Below are positions 16,959-25,590 of a stretch of DNA of 40,442 nt, piece after piece. Both the position numbers and the translations under genes were made by a program. Location: contig CABYPD010000012.1 in NCBI GenBank assembly GCA_902520835.1, forward strand, positions 1 through 40,442, given 5' to 3'. The DNA comes from an uncultured Bacteroidota bacterium (GTDB taxonomy: Bacteria; Bacteroidota; Bacteroidia; Flavobacteriales; Flavobacteriaceae). How positions within the stretch are numbered: position 1 is the stretch's first letter; each line of letters opens with the position of its first letter. The notes under the pieces are model-generated. The model saw only the letters and a program-made list of their open reading frames with translations. It had not been told where the DNA came from and ran no database searches.

Positions 16959-18707
16959 ATGAAAGAACTTAGATATTTAAATAAATTTTTTTTAGAGTAT
17001 AAAAATAGAATCTTGATTGGAATTTTAATTACAATCATAGCAAGAATTTTTGCGCTTATTGCACCAAATCTTGTTGGTGATTCGATAACTCTAATTGAAA
17101 ACTACTTTTTAGATAAATCCATTGAAAATGATATTTTAAAGGAACAGCTATTACTCAACATATTTCTAATTATTGGATCTGCTTTTTTAGCTGGAATATT
17201 AACTTTTCTGATGAGACAAACTTTGATTAATGTATCAAGATTTATAGAGTTTGATTTGAAAAATGAAATTTATAGTAAATATCAAGAATTAGATCAAAAG
17301 TTTTACAAAAATAATAGGACAGGTGATTTAATGAACAGAATAAGTGAAGATGTAAGTAAAGTAAGAATGTATGTTGGTCCCGCTTTAATGTATACAATAA
17401 ATACTATTTCATTGTTTGTAATTATTATTTCATACATGATTAGTGTTGCACCAACACTAACATTATATACAATAATTCCTTTACCAATTCTTTCATTTTT
17501 AATTTTTAAACTAAGTAAAAAAATTAATATAAAGAGTAAAAAGGTACAAGAATCGCTTTCAAGAATAACAACTTATACACAGGAATCGTTCAGCGGCATT
17601 TCAGTTATCAAGTCTAATACTATTGAAAATGAAGTTATTAATTCAATGATGAATTATTCTTATGATACAAAGGAAAAGAATATTGATTTAGCAAAATTTC
17701 AATCATGGTTTTTTCCGATGATGATTCTTTTAATTGGTATTAGTAATATCATTGTAATATTTATAGGCGGTAAACAATATATAAATGGAGAAATTGAACT
17801 AGGAGTTTTAGCAGAGTTTATTATTTATGTAACAATGCTAACTTGGCCTGTTGCAACAGTTGGATGGGTAACTTCTATAGTTCAGCAAGCAGAAGCATCA
17901 CAAAAAAGAATTAATGAGTTTTTAAATGAAAAAAGTAATATTGATAATAATGCTAACGACAAATACGATTTAAAAGGTGAAATTGAATTTAATAATGTAA
18001 GTTTAATTTATCCAGAAACTAAAATTGTTGCAATAAATAACTTGAGTTTTAAAATTGATCAAGGAAAATCACTAGGTATAATTGGTGGAGTTGGCTCTGG
18101 AAAGTCAACAATAGCTGAGCTAATTTTAAGGAATTATGATCCGGTTAAAGGTGAAGTATTCATAGATAACAAGAGCTTAAAAAAACATAATTTGGATATA
18201 ATTAGGCAAAATATCGGTTATGTTCCACAAACTACTTTTTTGTTTTCAGATTCAATTTTGAATAATATAAAATTTGGAAATATTCATGCAAGTCATGAAG
18301 ATGTAATAAGATTTTCAAAATTTGCTAATGTCCATGAAGATATTAACGGCTTTTATAATAAATACAATTCAATATTAGGTGAAAGAGGAATAAATTTATC
18401 AGGCGGCCAAAGACAAAGAATTGCAATTGCAAGAGCTTTAATTAAAGATCCGAAAATTATAATTCTTGATGATAGTCTTTCAGCAGTTGACACAGAAACA
18501 GAAGATAAAATATTTAGAAATGTTCTAAATCACATATCCAACTGTACTAAAATAATAATTAGCCATAGAATATCAACTGTTAAACATTGTGATAAAATAA
18601 TTGTACTAAATGAAGGTAAAAAAATTCAAGAAGGAAGTCATTCTGAACTGATAATTAAAGAAGGTTATTACAAGGATATTTTTAATCAACAGGTTGAGGG
18701 TAAATAA
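16959..18707 (+). CDS. ABC exporter, fused membrane and ATPase domains (MsbA-like)
   Basis: A 582-residue half-transporter of the lipid/drug exporter class. The six-helix membrane domain spans about 1-320 and the ATPase domain about 335-580. Walker A is GGVGSGKST, the signature is LSGGQRQR, Walker B is IIILDDSLSAVD and the switch is ISHR. It should work as a homodimer. The substrate cannot be assigned; the flavobacterial gene next to nusB is often called MsbA-like or multidrug exporter. It has its own promoter element and is followed by DUF3276 after 63 nt. Confidence 0.93.
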   Translation: MKELRYLNKFFLEYKNRILIGILITIIARIFALIAPNLVGDSITLIENYFLDKSIENDILKEQLLLNIFLIIGSAFLAGILTFLMRQTLINVSRFIEFDLKNEIYSKYQELDQKFYKNNRTGDLMNRISEDVSKVRMYVGPALMYTINTISLFVIIISYMISVAPTLTLYTIIPLPILSFLIFKLSKKINIKSKKVQESLSRITTYTQESFSGISVIKSNTIENEVINSMMNYSYDTKEKNIDLAKFQSWFFPMMILLIGISNIIVIFIGGKQYINGEIELGVLAEFIIYVTMLTWPVATVGWVTSIVQQAEASQKRINEFLNEKSNIDNNANDKYDLKGEIEFNNVSLIYPETKIVAINNLSFKIDQGKSLGIIGGVGSGKSTIAELILRNYDPVKGEVFIDNKSLKKHNLDIIRQNIGYVPQTTFLFSDSILNNIKFGNIHASHEDVIRFSKFANVHEDINGFYNKYNSILGERGINLSGGQRQRIAIARALIKDPKIIILDDSLSAVDTETEDKIFRNVLNHISNCTKIIISHRISTVKHCDKIIVLNEGKKIQEGSHSELIIKEGYYKDIFNQQVEGK

Positions 18708-18714
18708 ATCATTA

Positions 18715-18722
18715 TAATTTTG
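18715..18722 (+). promoter_or_regulatory. Possible -7 promoter element for the DUF3276 gene
   Basis: TAATTTTG matches TAnnTTTG, 48 nt before the ATG at 18771 and just after the exporter stop. A chance match is possible in such AT-rich sequence. Confidence 0.35.
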
Positions 18723-18770
18723 CTGTTTGATTTATTTTACTCATTTTTGAACGAACATAATACTTAATAA

Positions 18771-19169
18771 ATGGAAGAAAATAATAATAATGTTAATGAA
18801 GACATTTTCTCAAAGGTTTTGAGAGCAGGAAGAAGAACTTATTTTTTTGATGTAAGATCTACGAAAGCTGGAGATTATTACCTAACAATCTCTGAAAGTA
18901 AAAAATTCACAAACGAGGATGGTACTTTTTATTTCAAAAAGCATAAGATTTACCTATACAAAGAAGATTTTCAAAATTTTTCTGAAATATTAGGTGAAAT
19001 GACTAAGTATATCATTGATGAGAAAGGAAGTGAAGTTATTAGTGAAATACACGATAAAGACTATAAAGCTAAAAAAGCTGAAGAGGAAAATACTGATGTA
19101 GTAAAAGATGATAGTTCTAAAGATGATAGTTCAAACAAGTTTACAGATGTGAGCTTTGAAGATATTTAA
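18771..19169 (+). CDS. DUF3276 (PUR-alpha-like) nucleic-acid-binding protein
   Basis: A 132-residue cytoplasmic protein. Residues about 10-90 form the DUF3276/PurA-type repeat (VLRAGRRTYFFDVRSTKAGD, YYLTISESKK, FKKHKIYLYKEDF), a fold known to bind single-stranded DNA or RNA. The tail is acidic and contains two copies of a five-residue unit DDSSK/N encoded by a 15-bp tandem repeat. It is a small, conserved Bacteroidota protein whose cellular role is not settled. It converges on the hydroxylase gene with a four-base overlap of the stops. Confidence 0.9.
   Translation: MEENNNNVNEDIFSKVLRAGRRTYFFDVRSTKAGDYYLTISESKKFTNEDGTFYFKKHKIYLYKEDFQNFSEILGEMTKYIIDEKGSEVISEIHDKDYKAKKAEEENTDVVKDDSSKDDSSNKFTDVSFEDI
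19104..19133 (+). repeat. Two tandem 15-bp copies in the DUF3276 tail
   Basis: AAAGATGATAGTTCT is followed directly by AAAGATGATAGTTCA (14 of 15 bases identical). In frame it duplicates an acidic-serine unit, pointing to slippage-driven length change of the tail. Confidence 0.8.
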
Positions 19170-19969
19170 TCTTTCTTGAAAGGTCTTTTTAATACTTTAA
19201 AAAAATCATTTTTATCATCATAATCATCATCAATTCCATAAATAATTTTTTCCTTATCTAATTCTGAGTAGGTTCCAAATAACCTATCCCAGATTGAAAA
19301 AATATTACCATAATTTGTATCAGTGTATGGCATGTAAGAATGATGATGTACTTTATGCATGTCTGGTGTAACAACCAAATAAGACATTATCTTATCAACA
19401 TGAGAATTCAATTTAATATTTGCATGATTAAATTGTGAAAAAACAACTGATAATGACTGGTATAGAAAAACTACTGCTATTGATGATTCAGAAATAAAAA
19501 CTGCAAAAACAGTAAAAATAAATCTAACAAGACTTTCAATTGGATGATGTCTATTAGCAGTAGTTGTATCAACATATTTATCAGAGTGATGAACAGCATG
19601 AACTAACCATAAAGGCTTAATCTTGTGTTGTACATAATGAGCTAAATAAGCACCTATAAAGTCTAAAATCATTAAACTAAATATAATTCTCAAAAATCCA
19701 TCAATATTTAATAAAGAAATTAAACCAAATTCATTTTTTGAAACATAATCACATGAGATAACAATTAAAAAAGCAAGAGAAAAGTTTACAATTATTGTGG
19801 TTAGAGTGAGTAAAATATTAGTTATGGAATGCTTAAACTTGTTATAAGAAAAAACTCTAAAAGGTATAAATCCTTCAATAATCCAAAAAACTGTAATTCC
19901 CAGAGCTAAAATTAAACCTCTTTGTGTTGATGAAATATTATCAAAAAAATATATTATTTGATCTAACAT
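19166..19969 (-). CDS. Fatty acid hydroxylase / sterol desaturase family protein
   Basis: A 267-residue integral membrane di-iron enzyme. The histidine clusters needed to bind the two irons are visible: HYVQH (about 111), HAVHHSD (about 124) with a following NRHHPIE (about 138), and HKVHHH (about 204), set among several hydrophobic segments. The family hydroxylates or desaturates lipids, for example fatty acids, carotenoids or sterols; the substrate here is unknown. It is a single gene between convergent DUF3276 and a divergent thioredoxin-like gene. Confidence 0.9.
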   Translation of the reverse strand: MLDQIIYFFDNISSTQRGLILALGITVFWIIEGFIPFRVFSYNKFKHSITNILLTLTTIIVNFSLAFLIVISCDYVSKNEFGLISLLNIDGFLRIIFSLMILDFIGAYLAHYVQHKIKPLWLVHAVHHSDKYVDTTTANRHHPIESLVRFIFTVFAVFISESSIAVVFLYQSLSVVFSQFNHANIKLNSHVDKIMSYLVVTPDMHKVHHHSYMPYTDTNYGNIFSIWDRLFGTYSELDKEKIIYGIDDDYDDKNDFFKVLKRPFKKD

Positions 19970-19986
19970 TCAATAAAATTAAAAAT

Positions 19987-19994
19987 TAAATTTG
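19987..19994 (+). promoter_or_regulatory. -7 promoter element for the thioredoxin-like gene
   Basis: TAAATTTG is an exact TAnnTTTG match ending 12 nt before the ATG at 20007. Confidence 0.5.
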
Positions 19995-20006
19995 TAAAAA
20001 AAACAA

Positions 20007-20558
20007 ATGGCAAGAACACCTTCTAATATGATTGAATTAGGATCAAAAGCACCTGATTTTAAATTACTTAACACTATAGATAATAAATTAATATCATCTA
20101 ATGATTTATATAAAAAGGAAGGTGTTTTAATTATGTTTATTTGTAATCATTGTCCTTTTGTTATACATGTAATTGATGAAATAGTTAATATCAGTAAAGA
20201 ATATGAAAATAGTATTTCATTTATTGCTATTTCAAGTAATGATGTTGAAAACTACCCAGATGATTCACCAGAGTTAATGAAATTGCTAGCTAAAGAAAAA
20301 GAATTTAATTTTCCATATTTATATGATGAATCTCAAGAAGTAGCAAAAATGTATGATGCTGCTTGCACGCCTGATTTTTTCCTTTACGATTCAGAAAAAA
20401 AATTAGTATATAGAGGTCAACTTGATGGATCTAGACCTGGAAATGAAATCCCTGTTACTGGATCCGATTTAAGAAATGCAATTGATTGCTTAATTAGTGA
20501 TGTTGAAAATACTGAAGTTCAAAAACCAAGTATTGGGTGCAACATAAAATGGAAGTAA
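20007..20558 (+). CDS. Thioredoxin-like redoxin (peroxiredoxin-like family)
   Basis: A 183-residue cytoplasmic protein of the AhpC/TSA-redoxin class. The N-terminal GSKAPDFKLLNT is the usual redoxin lead-in, and the redox site is CNHCP (Cys46 and Cys49), matching a small family often annotated as thioredoxin family protein with a CxxC just after strand one. It has the cis-Pro region in CTPDFFLYD and ends with a conserved-looking SIGCNIKWK. No signal peptide is present. The natural substrate is unknown. Its stop lies one base from that of the convergent recQ. Confidence 0.87.
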   Translation: MARTPSNMIELGSKAPDFKLLNTIDNKLISSNDLYKKEGVLIMFICNHCPFVIHVIDEIVNISKEYENSISFIAISSNDVENYPDDSPELMKLLAKEKEFNFPYLYDESQEVAKMYDAACTPDFFLYDSEKKLVYRGQLDGSRPGNEIPVTGSDLRNAIDCLISDVENTEVQKPSIGCNIKWK

Positions 20559-20559
20559 A

Positions 20560-22752
20560 CTAAAAGCCAATTTCACAATAGTGATACAACCTGAATAACT
20601 TTAGATCTTCCTCTTCATACTCATCTTCAAATTCATCTAAAACAATTTGTATATCATCTGATTCGAGATCATTAAAGAAGTCTAATAGCTCATCATGAGA
20701 CTCCTCATCAAATAAATCATCAATAATGTACTTTAAATTTAATTTTGTACCTGAATATATTATTGTTTCAAGATCTTTTAACACTTGATTATACTCAACA
20801 TTTTTTGCAGATGCCATTTCCTCAATATTCAACTTTTTATCAACAGATTGAATAAAAAACAATTTTAATGAAGAATTAATACCAGAAGATTTTATAATAG
20901 TATCAAAAGGTCTTTCTACATCATTTTCATCTACATATTTACTTATCACATCTATAAATTTATCTCCAAACTTTTTAGCTTTCACCTCTCCTACTCCAAC
21001 TATTGTAGATAATTCTTCCTGAGAGACGGGATATTTTAATGTCATTTCTTCAATAGAGGATTCTTGAAAAACAGCAAAGGGAGGTATATTAAGATCTTTA
21101 GATATAGATTTTCTCAAATCAATCAAAATTTTATGAAGATGTTCATCTATAACAAATGATTTCTTTTCAGATTTATTTACTGAAATAGTTTCATTTGAAA
21201 AATCTCTATCAACTGAAAGTAAAAATGATTTTTGATTATTGATAAAATCTTCTCCCTTTTCTGTTAATTTTAATACTCCGTATTCTTCTACTTTTTTTAG
21301 TAAAAAACCTTCGACAATCATTTTTCTAAGTAGTGACTTCCAAAAAATCATATCATTATGTTTCCCTTTTCCAAAAAAAGGTTTTGATGATGAATTGTGT
21401 GCTTTTAAAGTCGAAGTTTCAAAACCAAATATAAATGATGCAATATCCTTTAATTTGTATTTTTGATTTGTGCTTTTTATTGATTCTAAAACTAATTTTA
21501 CATCATTTTTAACTTCAGTAGTTTTTTTAGGATCTTTAGAATTATCATCCATTTTATTTCCTAATCCATTTATTTCATCATAATTTTCTCCAAAATAATT
21601 TAGAATAAATTTTCTTCTTGACATTGAAGTTTCACAATATGAGGCCACCTCCTCAAGTAATGAGAGTCCCAATTCTTGTTCAGAGATAGGTTTTCCAGAT
21701 AAAAATTTTTCTAATTTTTCAATATCATCGTAGGAGTAAAAGGCTAGACAATGTCCTTCACCTCCATCTCTACCCGCTCTTCCAGTTTCTTGATAATATG
21801 ATTCTAAACTTTTAGGAATATCGTAATGTATAACGTACCTAATGTCAGGTTTATCAATGCCCATTCCAAAAGCTATTGTTGCAACTATAACATCACAGTC
21901 ATGCATTAAAAAATATTCTTGATTTCTAGATCTATTTTTATGTTCAAGACCAGCATGATATGGAAGAGCATTAATATTGTTTAAAGTCAATAGATTAGCA
22001 AAATCTTCAACTTTTTTTCTTGATAAACAATATATAATACCAGATTTACCTTGGTTTCTTTTTATAAATGATATGATTTGTTTATCAATTGTGTCGTCTT
22101 TTTTTCTAATCTCATAAAACAAATTGGGTCTATTAAAAGATGATTTAAATATTTTGGGTTCATTTAAATCTAAGTTTTTGATTATATCATCTTGAACTTT
22201 AGGTGTTGCTGTTGCAGTTAAAGCAGTTATTTTTATTCTTGGGTCAATTTTTTTTACAACTTTAAATATGTTTCTATAATCAGGTCTAAAATCATGACCC
22301 CATTCAGAAATACAATGTGCCTCATCTACTGCTACAAATGATATTTTTTGATTTTTTAAAAAATCAATATTGTAATCCTTAGATAATGATTCAGGTGCCA
22401 TATATAATAATTTAGTTATACCAGTTGAAACTCCTTCCTTAACTCTAGAAATTTCAGATTGTGTTAAAGAAGAATTTAAAACACAAGCAATTAAATCATT
22501 ATCAAAAACACCTTTTAAAACATCAACTTGATTTTTCATCAAAGCAATCAACGGTGAAACAATAATAGCCATACCTTCCATGCAAATTGCTGACATTTGA
22601 TAACATAGTGACTTCCCACCACCTGTTGGCATTATTACTAAGTTGTTATTGTTATTTATAATTGATGTAATTATATCTTGCTGATTATCTCTAAATGATG
22701 AAAATCCAAAATATTTTTTTAAGATACTGGTTAGTTCAGTCTGTGTTGACAT
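20560..22752 (-). CDS. recQ: ATP-dependent DNA helicase RecQ
   Basis: A 3'-5' DNA helicase of 730 residues for recombination and fork repair. Helicase domain 1 holds Walker A (MPTGGGKSLCYQ) and DEAH; domain 2 holds YHAGLEHKNR and QETGRAGRDG; an RQC winged-helix region and an HRDC domain (about 515-605) follow, with a 120-residue acidic C-terminal extension. The four zinc-binding cysteines of RQC are missing: E. coli has TCRR and CGNCDIC, whereas here the positions read MSRRK and GLGNKMDDNSKDP. That substitution seems typical of Flavobacteriia (recalled, not searched). It is divergent from kdsD over a 90-nt region containing a strong dyad. Confidence 0.95.
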   Translation of the reverse strand: MSTQTELTSILKKYFGFSSFRDNQQDIITSIINNNNNLVIMPTGGGKSLCYQMSAICMEGMAIIVSPLIALMKNQVDVLKGVFDNDLIACVLNSSLTQSEISRVKEGVSTGITKLLYMAPESLSKDYNIDFLKNQKISFVAVDEAHCISEWGHDFRPDYRNIFKVVKKIDPRIKITALTATATPKVQDDIIKNLDLNEPKIFKSSFNRPNLFYEIRKKDDTIDKQIISFIKRNQGKSGIIYCLSRKKVEDFANLLTLNNINALPYHAGLEHKNRSRNQEYFLMHDCDVIVATIAFGMGIDKPDIRYVIHYDIPKSLESYYQETGRAGRDGGEGHCLAFYSYDDIEKLEKFLSGKPISEQELGLSLLEEVASYCETSMSRRKFILNYFGENYDEINGLGNKMDDNSKDPKKTTEVKNDVKLVLESIKSTNQKYKLKDIASFIFGFETSTLKAHNSSSKPFFGKGKHNDMIFWKSLLRKMIVEGFLLKKVEEYGVLKLTEKGEDFINNQKSFLLSVDRDFSNETISVNKSEKKSFVIDEHLHKILIDLRKSISKDLNIPPFAVFQESSIEEMTLKYPVSQEELSTIVGVGEVKAKKFGDKFIDVISKYVDENDVERPFDTIIKSSGINSSLKLFFIQSVDKKLNIEEMASAKNVEYNQVLKDLETIIYSGTKLNLKYIIDDLFDEESHDELLDFFNDLESDDIQIVLDEFEDEYEEEDLKLFRLYHYCEIGF

Positions 22753-22760
22753 TTTTGAAA

Positions 22761-22788
22761 CTAAATAAGGTATATTTGTACCTTAGTT
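22761..22788. promoter_or_regulatory. Operator-like inverted repeat between recQ and kdsD
   Basis: The arms TAAATAAGGTA (22761-22771) and TACCTTAGTTA (22778-22788) are complementary at 10 of 11 positions around a 6-nt spacer TATTTG. No T-run follows on either strand, so it does not look like a terminator. It covers a -7 element, as an operator would. Confidence 0.5.
22770..22777 (+). promoter_or_regulatory. -7 promoter element inside the dyad (kdsD operon)
   Basis: TATATTTG matches TAnnTTTG exactly at the centre of the inverted repeat. It would give a leader of about 60 nt for the kdsD-tatC-lptB operon, the longest in the window. Confidence 0.45.
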
Positions 22789-22842
22789 AAACTAAATATA
22801 GCTTAATTTACGGTTTGAATAATTAAAAAAATCAATAAAGTT

Positions 22843-23803
22843 TTGAACAAATTAGATTTAAAAAAAATTTCAAAAGATATTTTAGATAATCAAATAGATT
22901 CGATTAATAAACTTGAAAAATCATTTGATAAAAACTTTGAAAGTATTATTGATTTTTTAGGAAAAATTAAAGGTAGAATAATAATTACTGGAATTGGTAA
23001 AAGTGCAATTATTGGAATGAAAATTTCTGCAACATTAAATTCTACTGGTTCCCCCTCAATATTCATGCATGGATCGGATGCATTGCATGGTGATCTTGGA
23101 GTTATTACGCAGGATGATGTTGTATTGTGTTTTTCAAAAAGTGGAAATAATACAGAAACTATTGACTTGGTAAAACAAATAAAAAAATTAAAAATAAATT
23201 TAATTGGAATAACATCTGAAAAAGATTCTTTTCTGGGAAAAAAATCAGATAAATTGATAGTTTATAAAATTGAAAAAGAGGCATGTCCAAACAATTTAGC
23301 ACCAACAACAAGCACTAGTATACAGCTTTTAATTGGTGATACAATTGCAATTTGTTTAATGTATTTAAAAGGTTTTAAAACTGAAGATTTTGTAAAATAT
23401 CATCCATCAGGATCTCTAGGAAAAAAACTAACATTAACTGTAAAAGATTTAGTTAATGAAGATTTAATTCCTGGAATTAATTTTAATAGCAAATTCAAAG
23501 ATGCTATTGAGGAAATTTCTTCAAAAAATGTATGGGGCAACTGCTATTTTAAAAAATAAAAAAGTTGTAGGTATCATTACTGATGGAGATGTTAGAAGAA
23601 CAATAAAGAACTACAAAGACCCATTAGAGTTAAATGTTTCTAAAATTATGAGTCATGAACCAAAAGTAATCGATAGTAAAACTTTAGCCTCAGATGCACT
23701 GAAAATTATGAATAACAATAAAATAACTCAAATTATTGTGGTTGAAAAAGGTAGTTATTTAGGAATGGTTCATATGCATCAAATTTTAAATTCAGGAATA
23801 TGA
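22843..23803 (+). CDS. kdsD: Arabinose-5-phosphate isomerase KdsD/KpsF, split by a +1 frameshift
   Basis: Makes arabinose 5-phosphate for the LPS sugar Kdo. The first frame (22843-23559) covers the SIS sugar-isomerase domain (GIGKSAIIGMKISATLNSTG, HGDLG, CFSKSGNNTET, HPSGSLGKKL) and the first residues of CBS domain 1. It then reads off into WGNCYFKK-stop. The +1 frame carries the rest of the CBS pair: YGATAILKNKKVVGIITDGD, VSKIMSHEP, LGMVHMHQIL. Dropping one A from the A6 run at 23523-23528 restores one 319-residue protein, the normal length. The start is TTG at 22843; no ATG fits. The stop overlaps tatC (ATGA). A sequencing indel, slippage or a real lesion are all possible. Confidence 0.88.
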
Positions 23804-24609
23804 GCGAAAGACTGAAAGATCCAAATGAAATGTCTTTTTTAGATCATCTTGAGGATCTAAGATGGCACATACTAAGATCATTCTTAGCTATAGTTTTTTT
23901 TGGATCAATAGCCTTTGTTTTTAAAGATTTTATCTTTAATAAAATTATTTTCGGACCCAAGAGTGTAGATTTTTTTACTTACAAAACTCTGTGTGAACTT
24001 TCAAATTTTTTTGGATTGAATGATAGTTTTTGTATAAAAGAAATGCCATTTAGAATTCAGAGCAGAACAATGGCTGGTCAATTTTCTGCTCACATTTGGA
24101 CATCAATAGCCTCAGGTTTTATTATTTCTTTCCCCTATGTTTTGTATCAATTTTGGAGTTTCATTAGTCCAGGGCTATATCAAAATGAAAAAAAATATGC
24201 AAGAGGTTTTATTTTTATATCAAGTTTACTTTTCTTTACTGGAGTGTTGTTTGGTTATTATGTGATTTGCCCCTTGTCCATTAATTTTTTAGGAAATTAT
24301 ACAGTCAGTGAGGAAATTTTTAATGATTTTGATTTGAGTAGTTATATAGGTCTAGTTAGAGCGTCCGTACTCGCCTCAGGTCTTATTTTTGAGCTTCCAA
24401 TAATTATATATTTCTTAACTAAAATTGGATTAGTAACACCAGAAATCCTAGTAAAGTATCGAAAATTTGCACTTGTTGGAGTATTAGTATTAGCTGCAGT
24501 TATTACACCTCCTGATGTTGCTAGTCAAATAATTGTAGCTATACCAATTGTAATCTTATATCAAATTAGTATATATATATCAAAAATTGTTATTAAGAAA
24601 AAGAGCTAA
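23800..24609 (+). CDS. tatC: Sec-independent protein translocase TatC
   Basis: Core receptor of the twin-arginine export pathway for folded proteins. Of 269 residues, it shows six membrane segments and the TatC landmarks: MSFLDHLEDLRWHILRS at the N-terminus, FPYVLYQFWSFISPGL, and PDVASQ with AIPIVILYQ near the end. The first periplasmic loop (about 50-95) is longer than in E. coli. No tatA lies in the window. It overlaps the kdsD stop by four bases and is 2 nt from lptB. Confidence 0.96.
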   Translation: MSERLKDPNEMSFLDHLEDLRWHILRSFLAIVFFGSIAFVFKDFIFNKIIFGPKSVDFFTYKTLCELSNFFGLNDSFCIKEMPFRIQSRTMAGQFSAHIWTSIASGFIISFPYVLYQFWSFISPGLYQNEKKYARGFIFISSLLFFTGVLFGYYVICPLSINFLGNYTVSEEIFNDFDLSSYIGLVRASVLASGLIFELPIIIYFLTKIGLVTPEILVKYRKFALVGVLVLAAVITPPDVASQIIVAIPIVILYQISIYISKIVIKKKS

Positions 24610-24611
24610 TT

Positions 24612-25364
24612 ATGAAACTTCAAGCAATAAAAATTGAAAAATCATACAAATCTAGAAAAGTAGTTAAAGGCGTTGATCTTGAGTTAAAGCAAGGAGAAAT
24701 TGTTGGTTTATTAGGCCCCAATGGAGCTGGAAAAACAACATGTTTTTATATGATTGTTGGATTAATTAAATGTGATAACGGAGTAATTTCAATTGATAAT
24801 AATAATATTTCATCAGAGCCTATGTTTAGAAGAGCTAAACAAGGAATTGGTTATTTAGCACAAGAGGCTTCTGTTTTTAGAAAATTAACTGTTGAAGAAA
24901 ATATTAAAGTCGTATTAGAAATGACTGAAAAATCAAAAAATGAGCAAAAAAATGATTTAGAAAACCTAATAAAAGAGTTTAGTTTAGAAAAAGTTAGAAA
25001 AAATAGAGGTGATTTACTTTCTGGTGGCGAGAGAAGAAGAACTGAAATTGCAAGAGCTTTAGCTACTGAACCAAAGTTTCTCTTACTTGATGAACCATTC
25101 GCAGGAGTTGATCCTATTGCTGTTGAAGAAATACAGAAAATTATTGCTCACCTTAAAACTAAAAATATTGGTGTTTTAATAACTGATCATAATGTTCAAG
25201 AGACATTAGCAATAACCGACAGAACATATCTTATGTTTGATGGTAAAATTTTAAAAAGTGGTAAACCCGAAGAATTAGCAAAAGATGAAATGGTTAGAAA
25301 AGTTTACCTTGGACAAAATTTTATTTACAGAAGAAAAGATTTAAAATTTAAAAGCATTGACTGA
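24612..25364 (+). CDS. lptB: LPS export ABC transporter ATPase LptB
   Basis: Cytoplasmic ATPase that powers LPS extraction by LptFGC. The 250-residue protein has Walker A GPNGAGKTTCFYMI, the Q-loop in YLAQEASVFR (a hallmark of LptB), signature LLSGGERRRTEIARAL, Walker B FLLLDEPFAGVDP and the switch ITDHNVQETL. The order kdsD-tatC-lptB joins Kdo synthesis with LPS transport. Its stop lies a few bases inside the next small gene. Confidence 0.96.
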   Translation: MKLQAIKIEKSYKSRKVVKGVDLELKQGEIVGLLGPNGAGKTTCFYMIVGLIKCDNGVISIDNNNISSEPMFRRAKQGIGYLAQEASVFRKLTVEENIKVVLEMTEKSKNEQKNDLENLIKEFSLEKVRKNRGDLLSGGERRRTEIARALATEPKFLLLDEPFAGVDPIAVEEIQKIIAHLKTKNIGVLITDHNVQETLAITDRTYLMFDGKILKSGKPEELAKDEMVRKVYLGQNFIYRRKDLKFKSID

Positions 25365-25590
25365 CTATATACAAATATTTTATGGATCTCATATTAAATC
25401 ACTAGAATTAAAAAACAAACTCAACCATATAAATATATATCCAATTATAAAAGATGAAAGTAAATCTGCAAGTTTAGCTGGATTTGGAATACCAAATTAT
25501 TTGTTTACTCATAAAGTATTTATTCACAAGGATCAATTAGATGAAGCTTGTTTATTTATTCCCGAAATAAAAAAGCAAGATAGAACATAA
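25357..25590 (+). CDS. Small DUF2007-like protein
   Basis: A 77-residue protein: QIFYGSHIKSLELKNKLNHI, then a polar loop, then KVFIHKDQLDEACLFIPEI. This beta-alpha-beta outline with a closing acidic helix resembles the DUF2007 (putative signal-transducing, GlnB-like) family of Bacteroidota; the match is by eye. The start is TTG at 25357, overlapping the lptB stop by 8 bases. The last 58 bases overlap the end of the convergent pssA gene. Its function is unknown. Confidence 0.65.
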   Translation: MTDYIQIFYGSHIKSLELKNKLNHINIYPIIKDESKSASLAGFGIPNYLFTHKVFIHKDQLDEACLFIPEIKKQDRT

